Below the pieces are notes generated by a model. The model made no database searches, was not told the origin of the DNA, and worked only from the letters and a program-made list of their open reading frames with translations. This document shows, in pieces, positions 55,341-64,000 of a stretch of 64,000 bases of DNA; positions within the stretch are counted from its first letter, which is position 1; every line of letters begins with the position of its first letter. Position numbers and translations under genes: made by a program. Origin of the DNA: Lycorma delicatula (lineage: Eukaryota > Arthropoda > Insecta > Hemiptera > Fulgoridae); NCBI RefSeq assembly GCF_047948215.1, contig NC_134463.1, positions 57,418,201 to 57,482,200 of the forward strand. The letters are read 5' to 3'.

Positions 55341-58300
55341 TTCAAAAACTTATGTCTACAAAATTTTTTTTTTTTAACAAAAGGTAAAAAAATAATAAGT
55401 ATAATAAATGTTAATGTAAACAACATACTGCTATAAAATTTATTATAGTTATTAGTTCAATTTTTTCCTCTAGATGGTAGTGCTTCATTCAAAATAAAAT
55501 GTGAACACATACAACAAACCAATGCACATGTTTTTTTTATTGGAGAGATGAATATAAATCATCATATCAAAAATGTTATTGTAGGTAACTTTACATGAAA
55601 CATAAATGACCACTTGTAAAATTGGCCAATATATTTTTATGCACTACAATCATCTGGGCCAAGCTTACTGTGAAAGGTAAGGAATAGTGAAATTGTTTCC
55701 TGTTGTCCCTTCACGAAGCTCAAAATATTTTGCAGACTGACCTGACAATCCCATTGAAATGCAGAAAATATACAGCCCCATGTTACATCTAAACATACAT
55801 CCAAGTTACATATAATATAGCCAGTCACAGGGACTGAAAAAAAAAAAAATTGGAGCAGATATTTTAAAGCAACAATTTCATTAGTGATCTAATATAAACA
55901 GATATGCTATCTTAATAGTTTAATGTAGAGTATGAAAACAAATATCATCAGATTTATTGTTGGACAAGAGTGAATCAAACTGAAAAATTTAAAGAAATCA
56001 GAATCTGGACACAAAAGAACTGTGACATTGACTGAACCAGATATAAAGGTTCACTTTAAGAAAAACATTTATATTGATGTTATACTGAACATAGATTCAG
56101 TCACTGGTATTAATCTTTCCTTTTGCTTACCATGATGTTCTAAACGTTGTGGAATAATCAGCCTGTAAAGAATATCTTACCTAGAAACCATAACATACCT
56201 TATTTTAATTCAAAATTTTCTTTGATATACAGATATTTAATTTCTGTTGGAATATGGAAGTAACACATAAATATTTTAAACATTATATTTAAAATTACAA
56301 TTTCATACAAGAATTAAAATTCCAAATTAAGGTAATCCGTCAATTTGTTAATGAACACCCATGAAATATAATTTAATTATAATTTATTAAGCAAGAGAGC
56401 ATGAATAAAATATACTGACCCTTATAATTTACAGAAGCTAAGAAATACAGAAAGGAAATGTCTACATAAATTAAATATAAATACCATGTAATAAAAAAGC
56501 ATGCAACATAAAATTCTACAGTTACTACTGATCATAAAATAATGATAAACATGCACCATAACAGAAATATATTTAAACACATACCTGATAGTAATAGTAA
56601 TAACTAATATTGATTAACAATTAAACTAAAAACCTACTTTCATTCATGTATACATATATAAATTGATTTACCTGTGTATTTGTCATGCTGCTTCAATAAG
56701 TAAACGTCTAGATTCTACAGACTATATGAAAAATGCCACATCAATCAATCAAATCAATACACAGCAATACAAGCTAACATTTATAACTGTAAAAAAAATA
56801 AATAAAATAAAATTAAAGAATTCACCATAAAACAAAAATAAAAATAGAAAATAAAAAACAAATAAAAAATAAAACTACAACACTGATTTCCATTTACAAA
56901 AGAAAGGAAAAGATAGTAAAATATCTTTAATTAGTGACATTAAAAGATTTATGATGATAAGGATTATAAAACATAAAATAACTATCCATATTCTTCTTAG
57001 AGAAACAGAAGTAAATGAATATTATCATTTTAGTTTCTATTTAATAAAATTGGATCTGTAGTTTCTTATACATTATTAAACATTTATCATGTGCATATAT
57101 ATATATATATATTTATTATCATGGAAAATTTATTATTATATTTTCAGACCTCTTAAAATATTCGGAACAAATTTTCAAGAAACAAAAATACTGAATCATT
57201 TAAAACTGATATCACTGATAAGCAAGAAATTAAAAATTCTACTCTTTCCATACATTTTGTATTTATTAATTTGCTATTTTATGAAAAAAACTTTTATTTA
57301 GAAATATATATATATATATGTATGTATGTATACGTGTATGTATTATTTTTCTATACAGTCTGTGAACCTACCAAACTAACTGTTAAATATTTATTACAAA
57401 ACAATGAAATGTTATAGAGATATTACTTAAATTGAATATAAAGTACTATCAATGTATACTTTGACCTACCAATAGAAAAGGGAAATACTGATCTCATTTT
57501 ATGACTTGGTGAAGGTTTTTTACATAAACCTTTTGAATGATCTATACACTATTAACATTACAGAATCAATGTCAACCCCTTTTGTAGAAATATATAAGAA
57601 TATTTATAAGTACAAATCATCAAAAAATAAAATAAAATAATAAAAAAAAGGCTGTTAACTTATTATTTTATGATCAGAAAATGAATGATAAATTACTAAT
57701 TACAGATATTTTTATTTAGGACATACACAATTTCATACTTTTTCATTTTATTTTTTAGTGAAAAGATAAATAATATAAGTAGTAATAGGATGGAAAACAG
57801 TAAACAAAATACAACCCTTCTTCCTAATGAAAACACATTTGTCAAGGAGGAGGACATTATCAGTAGCCCATCATACTTCTTATGAAATAAATGATAAGAC
57901 TCCCAATAAAAATAAATAGAACTAAAATCCCTCCGCATTATTTTCAGAATAAGATTCCTACATCTGACAATATACTACTTTAAACAGATGCATCCACTTA
58001 CAAGAATATTTTTAATTGCTAGATGAAATAACAACATTAAAAAAACAAAGTTATTACTTGAACACTAACTGATATTTTACTTGGCTCCAAACACACACAG
58101 TTATGAACAAATTAACTCAACTCTGTCCCCTACTGCAGTAAATTTTATGCTAAATGACTTTATGAAACATCAGGCAACAATGCAGGCCTGAGGTGAAATC
58201 CGCTAGTGATAGAATAACCAGAAAAGAAGAATGGACTATCTTTAGAATCCATTGACCAGTAAATCAAAAAAAGACGTCATTGGATGCACAAGTAAGATCT

Positions 58301-59289
58301 TCATTTAAAATTTAACAATTAATAATAGATGTAAAAAAATAAGAACTCTTACTTAGCCACTTAGATTATAACAATCATAAATATTCTGAAAATTAGAAAG
58401 ATTAACCCACACAGCCTGTAATAGGAAGCTACACTCCAATGTCTCGCTATTAAATATTTGAAAAAGTGTTTATAAGTAAAAACTAATCTAATCAATTATT
58501 TATTAATATATACAAACATAGCGACAAATAAATGGGTAAATTATAAATATATTTATATGCAGATAAATGTTTATTTTTAAGTGTATTATAACATGGTTAA
58601 GATAAACAGGAACATCAAATAAACAAATCGGTAATAAATCAATCATTATTTATTATCATTAGGATATTTATTTCTAAATGTATTAAATTAGAAAACAAGA
58701 AAATGCTCAAAAACCATATACAAAAAAAAATTAAATATAATAAACCATATATCATAAAATGAAATAACCACATACAATTAACTGAAATGTAAAACTACAT
58801 GGCCATCTCATCTGTTTTGATGCAAAATAATCATCACCGATGGATATTAAAGAAACATTTTTTATACAAAAGGAAAAATAAACATAAATAAATAAAAAAA
58901 TAATATAAAATATACTTTTGAAAAACTATAGACAAATTTTTCTTACACTGCTTATAGAATAAAGTTGAAAAAACCTGTTGTTAAATAAGCAATCCCAATC
59001 AAAATCTTAAAATTAGCTTGAAAATAAATAACACACACCCATTACATAGGGTCGGGTAAAATAAAAATTTATCACAAAATTGATACAGCATGAACTTTAT
59101 ACCAATCAACAAAACCATTTAATGTTCTTCACAACTGAAAACTTTCATGGATTAATTTTTAATAAATTTTAGATTTGTTTACAGAAACCAGCCGTGACAT
59201 TAGTTTGTTAAAATTAATAGTTTTTAAACAATGTCTCTTTGAAACAGGAATTGATTAGTTGAATAAAAATTGCTGTATCACTAACAACA
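55341..59289. other. Long AT-rich stretch with nothing recognised
   Basis: Contains short TA/GTAT tracts at 57095-57111 and 57303-57340 and many A-runs. No gene or element with definable ends. Confidence 0.6.
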
Positions 59290-60628
59290 CAGGGCGTTTC
59301 ATAATGTTCTTCGGAGTTTCGAAAATTCATTAACAAAAAAACTATTTCACTTATAAGAATAAAACAAGTACTGTACGAAAAAGTACTTCAAATGGATTTT
59401 TCCACATATAATAGGCAGTTAGTAAACCATTCGCTCGCTAGGCGTCGACAGTAGAGAAAATGGCTGTCACGGGAAGCGAGAAGTCATTTTGTGTGTTAGA
59501 ATTTTACTTGTCAAAGTCAGTAATTTCTGTGCAACGTGCGTTTCGGTTGAAATTTCATAAGGAGCCACCAAGTGATAATTCAATTCGTGCATGGTATAAA
59601 CAATTCAGTGAAACCGGTTGCTTGTGCAAGCGAAAATCAACTCGTCGTCCATTAACCTCAGAAGTTCAATGTCGAACGTGTGCGTGCAAGTTTCATTCGC
59701 AGCCCGTCAAAATCGACTGCGGCTGCAGGCAGAGAATTAGGAATTCCGAAAACAACAGTATGGAGAGTTCTCCGTAAACGTTTATTATGCAAACCGTACA
59801 ATCTTCAATTCCAGCGTCTTTCTGATAGAGATAAAACACGTAGGCTCGATTTTTGTTTACAGTTACAGGAAAAGATGTTGTTAGATGAAGATTTTCTAAA
59901 CAAGATAATTCTCAGCGATGAAGCTACTTTCCATATTAGCGGCACAGTAAACCGTCATAACGAGCGAGTTTGGGGAACTGAAAACCCACACGCTTATGTG
60001 GAACACATTCGGGATTCTCTGAAAGTAAACGTTTTTTGTGCGATCTCTCGTGAGGCAGTGTATGGGCCGTTCTTTTTTATGGAAACGACAGTAACCGGCA
60101 TGATATACCTGGATATGTTACAGTTATGGCTTATGCCTCAGTTACTCAACGACTTCATTTTCCAGCAAGATGGTTGTCCTGCCCGTTTTCATAACGAGGT
60201 TCGACAGTACCTTAACACAACATTACCTCGGCGCTGGATAGGACATGCGTCTGAAGAAGACCAACACTTTATGCTGTGGCCACCAAGATCACCAGACCTC
60301 ACGCCATGTGATTTCTTTCTCTGGGGTTACGTGAAAGATAACGTGTTTATCCCACCAATGCCGCACGATATCGCTGAACTAAAGGATCGCATAATCTCAA
60401 TGCAATCAACTCTCTCAAAAATGACATGTTAGAACGAGTTTGGCAAGAGCTAGACTTTCATGTTGATGTGTGCCGTGTCACCAGAGGAGCACATATTGAA
60501 CATTTATCGATTTTAACAAAGCTGTTTGAGTCCCTGCATCACCTCGTACAACTTTCATTTAGATAAGTGAAATACTTTTTTGTACTGAAGTTTGTACTGA
60601 ACTCCTAAGAACATTATGAAACGCCCTG
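59290..60628 (+). mobile_element. Tc1/mariner-superfamily element, nearly intact
   Basis: Terminal repeats are CAGGGCGTTTCATAATGTTC at both ends (one mismatch in the next few bases), the right flanked by TA, the left by CA. 1339 bases. One transposase frame with two single-base shifts. It is one of the two best preserved elements here. The 26970-27780 relic is an old relative. Confidence 0.93.
59460..60566 (+). pseudogene. Tc1/mariner-type transposase with two frameshifts
   Basis: ATG at 59460. HTH region: VISVQRAFRLKFHKEPPSDN, SIRAWYKQFSETGCL. A one-base shift near 59668 leads to NVERVRASFIRSPSKSTAAA and GRELGIPKTTVWRVLRKRLL (second HTH). The catalytic domain has ILSDEATFHISG, FIFQQDGCPARFHNEV and PPRSPDLTPCDFFLWGYVKD, so all three acidic catalytic positions are present. 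A second one-base shift near 60390 leads to INSLKNDMLERVWQEL and the natural stop at 60564-60566. Total about 368 codons, the normal length. The motif W-P-P-R-S-P-D-L-T-P-C-D-F-F-L-W-G is typical of a large insect family often misannotated as Tc3-like. Confidence 0.9.
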
Positions 60629-63600
60629 TACAAAAACTTAATTACTGAATAACAGTTAGGGGCAAATATCTAATTCCCTTTAAGTATTTTCAATTCATTA
60701 AATTGTTTCAAGAAAAATTTCTACCATAACATTAGTCTCCTAAATTTTGTTAATGAGAGGAAATATTTATTTGAATTAAGATTCATCCTGCTTTTAGAAA
60801 TTTATAGATAGAAATTTATCTTGTGATAAATTTCTATCTAATCCAACCCTATCTGAGATGGGACATTCATGTATCTTTAAGTCAACTTTAAGCTTTTGAT
60901 TGGGGCTGCCTAAAACTACAATTATTTTATTTTCTACTTTCATTATAGAAATACTTTATTTTATACTGTTCATACATTATTTTTAAAATGATCTCTTCCT
61001 TTTTTCATTATTTGTTTCCTTTTTACATAGCATTTACTAAACTTAGCTGTAAAACAATCTGTATGACCATCTAGTTTTAGAGTTTTGTAATTTAAAGTTT
61101 TTGGGAATTTTATTGTTTTTCAATGTATTTAAATAATCATTTAAGATCTTTGTACACGCAAATTTTTTTGTCTGAAATATTTAACAGTAATATTTAATTA
61201 ACTATAAATATTATAAACATTAATATTAAAAATCCTAATCAACGTGCTTTCATAAATGTTTAAAAACTGCAGCATTTAAAATGAATTTAATAAATAAAAA
61301 ATATAAATGGAAATCAGTGTATCATCATCAGATGCCATACTGAACTAAAATTTAAATAAATGAATAATTAAATCTGAAATTTAATGCACAGCAATATTCT
61401 TGGGGGCAAAAGTAAAACACTTTTTCTAAATTTAATTTGGTATAGTGAATGTATTAAAACTCCTTTGAAAGATGTGCTCACCTCATACTTAATGACGATC
61501 AACAAAATATAAACAAGTGAATAAGAGACGACTAAATTTGATTCAGTGTTTAAATTAAAACTACTACATTTGTATGACCTAAGACATTTTTATTTGCACT
61601 TTCTTAATATAAATGAACGTCCAGCAAAAAATTTCTATTTCAAACTTTTTCTGTTAATTAAAAATGCAGGTGTAAAAATTATTGCCTGCAAAGGATCATA
61701 ATTTATCAAACTACTGATGCATTAGTTACCTATAACTGGCATCCATTATTAAAATAATAAACATTTTCTACAAAATCATCACTGTAAATATTAAAAAAAA
61801 AAAAAAAAATATGTAGCTATTGACGTTGTGCAAATATTTAATTAGATCTAAGGTAGCCATAAATAAAAAATTCAGCTCGAAGATTATTTTATAAAGAAAA
61901 TGAGTTTTTTAATCACTACCAGAGATTAGCAAATACTTCTACCAAACTGTTTTTTTAGAATTATTACCCCTCCCCAGCTCACTGGAGATTCTCATCTCCG
62001 TTTACGATAAAACTTTAAATAGTTTAATTAACAATAACTTAACTAAATAGTTTAATAACAAAGTTATTATTCAAAAATTTTAAAACCAAATCTAAAAACT
62101 AATTTCTGAACTAAAAACTGATTTCAGACAATGATACATTTCAATTGTGGACAGCTTAAAAATGAAATTAAATGAGGTGTTGTCAATTTTATTGCTGTAA
62201 TCCACAAAAAAGGGTCTACTAAAAGAGAATTTATCAAGGGAAAATGATTAAATGTGGCGCGATTAACAACCAGTGAACATTTAAAATTTACAGATGAGGC
62301 AATCTAACCTTTATTATCTGGAATCAATTTGAGATTAGGGCCACTAGTTTTAACTCCCTTTATTTTCTTCTATTATGACATATTACTGATGATAATATTT
62401 TATTATAATCATTGAGAAGTCATGATATTAAATTATGAGCTGATTATGAATCATTAATTTAATTAACCTGAATAAATTCAATTTACTCATTACTTTCATT
62501 ATTTACTTGTTCAACTTAGTCTAATTTAATTTGATTCATTTCCACTCTCCCTCCATAAAAGCAAAACGAACCAAATATTTTTCTATTAATCATAATTAAA
62601 TTATCTCATTACATACACAAAGAAAAACATTGAAAGAATCACCGATGAAAAGTACTGTCCTTAATTTTCATTTCTTATCTCGGCAAAAAATAAAATCATA
62701 ATGAAAAAAATGAGTTTTTTTAAATTTATCTATCATACACATACACCAAAAGAAGAGTAAAAAAATTACCTTTTGTATTTACATGGTTTAAAATAACCCC
62801 TTTTAGATCTTTACACAGTATAATTATGAAATGGTGATGCAAATTTTTTTTTTTTGTTATATCAACTAATATGAAATTATGTTGGTTTACAGACCTTTAT
62901 GAGCATGGCAAATTCTGTCAAGAACAGAGATACTTCAACTAAATCTAGGAATAGGCTATTACGACCATCAATCAATCATTATGAAATAGAGAGTGAAAAA
63001 TTACGTTAGCATGATCAGTAGATGATATAACTAAAATAACTGGAAAAAAGATTACAGAAACTATTTCCACAAACTTTGAAGGAAATAAAAAATAATACAA
63101 AAAAAGTACAGATTTTTGGATCTAATTATGGAAAGACAGAATTAAAACTCTTATTATAAAGAAAATCTAGACTTAATTTAACTTTTGGTTTATTCTCAAG
63201 GGTGCAAGTTGAATCTGTAATTGCTACATGACTGCAGAAAGAAAAAAACAACTGCTATTTTACAGCACATTACTTTTTTGAACAATAGAAACAGGTGTTG
63301 AAAAATATAAAATTTGATGACATATTTGGAAGACTGGTGAGAACCTACCACCGATGGGTTACTGGATGTATACAAAGTAACATGGTAAAAAAAGTAACAA
63401 AAATAACATTTATATACAAACATTTCAGATTTAAAAAAATTATTGGCATCCCCAGCAAATGATAATAATTTAAAAATATAATGATAAATCACAACAATAA
63501 TCAATGTATTTATTGAATTTATACGTGATTTATTAAAAATCCTTTTTCTAGAGAATAACGATTTCATAATTTACTCAAGATACATTTAGAGGCAGCAAAG

Positions 63601-63682
63601 AAATTAACATTATTTTATTAAAAACATCACCTTAAATTTGAAACAGTACAGTAACATTTTTTTAAATAAAAATTTTACTTAT
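60629..63682. other. AT-rich stretch with nothing recognised
   Basis: Contains a perfect hairpin at 60805-60840 and an A-run at 61794-61809. A 123-codon minus frame at 63196-63567 has the composition of random AT-rich DNA and is not supported. Confidence 0.6.
60805..60840. repeat. Perfect hairpin with TTGT loop
   Basis: tagatagaaatttatc, loop ttgt, gataaatttctatcta; 16-base exact arms. Confidence 0.88.
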
Positions 63683-64000
63683 TTACTAGCCAGTAGGGCT
63701 CCCCCTGGATCCCCAACGCATTCCATTATTCTCAATGGTTGTGTGAATGTAAAATACTCTACAGATATTCATTAAAGAAAAAAATGAATCCTTTTTTCAT
63801 TATATTTCTGTTGTCATGGTGATAGAAATATAATAATGCAGTAAAAAAATTAATTTTTTTTCTTTAATGAATAACTTAATTCACAAATACATCTCCAAGG
63901 GGGCAAGGGTCTTGAACTATGGCTTAAAACCTTCCCTGGGATAACACGAATGTATCCTGAAAATTTGAAAGCAATCGATTGGTTGGTTCTCATATGATAC
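63683..64000 (-). repeat. GC-richer interspersed repeat, family member 3 (runs off the window)
   Basis: Begins tactagccagtagggctccc, cctggatccccaacgca, then cagatattcattaaagaaaa and the palindromic ttatatttctgttgtcatgg / tgatagaaatataa shared with 55089-55340. The last 110 bases (caagggggcaagggtcttga, accttccctgggataacac, gaaagcaatcgattggttgg) are GC-richer. Such wording is typical of RTE-type or related repeat ends in insects, but the class is not proven. Confidence 0.6.

Noticed and set aside
63196..63567. 123-codon minus-strand open frame
   Set aside because: Rich in F, Y, I, K and S as expected of random AT-rich DNA, with no motif or splice context.

Overview
This 64 kb window is nuclear DNA from an animal, most likely an insect. 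It is very AT-rich, has spliced genes with GT-AG introns, and is crowded with Tc1/mariner transposons of the kinds common in insects. A hemipteran-like genome would fit, but that is inference. There is no bacterial, operon-like or CRISPR content. The only host gene I can support is on the minus strand: a coronin of the coronin-2 type (WD40 actin-binding protein). Seven coding exons (20579-20776, 13049-13165, 11275-11424, 10976-11140, 5726-5950, 5476-5562, 261-383) join in one frame into 355 codons, from the N-terminal coronin signature through the propeller into the post-propeller domain. Every exon is a multiple of three, so all introns are phase 0. The C-terminal exons lie below base 1. The start codon is not in the first recognised exon. 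A 12-codon exon at 37696-37731 is a possible start, which would make intron 1 about 17 kb.

The rest is intron or intergenic DNA filled with mobile elements. Within the coronin introns (1-20.6 kb): a tRNA-type SINE piece (about 60-170); an internally deleted piggyBac element with TTAA ends (3209-4182); a mariner (7885-9388) split by a 5'-rearranged SINE (8527-8730); another SINE piece (11680-11800); a mariner fragment (11923-12490); a short mariner derivative (14397-15169); an internally deleted RTE-like LINE with target-site duplications (16587-18775); and a mariner whose transposase lost two of three catalytic positions (18948-19921).

From 20.8 to 64 kb: a foldback mariner (21922-22723), two old Tc1/mariner relics (26970-27780, 35900-36790), full-length broken mariners (29135-30409, 48142-49390), a 222-bp direct duplication (34131/35407), a SINE head (36950-37062), a pogo/Tigger-like element (39612-41038) abutting a (CG)n(TG)n tract, another mariner relic (42980-43850), a Penelope-like retroelement (43905-46110) split just after its YVDD box by a young SETMAR-type mariner (44119-45436), a long-arm foldback repeat (47224-47631), a LINE relic (about 50270-50600), a Tc1 fragment (54193-54880), a nearly intact Tc1/mariner with only two frameshifts (59290-60628), and three members of one GC-richer repeat family (41400-41540, 55089-55340, 63683-64000).

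I found no cooperating gene cluster and no new defence or metabolic system. What stands out is mechanistic: nested insertions, snap-back rearrangements, small perfect hairpins, and internally deleted transposons. Family names rest on recognising protein motifs by eye. No database search was run.
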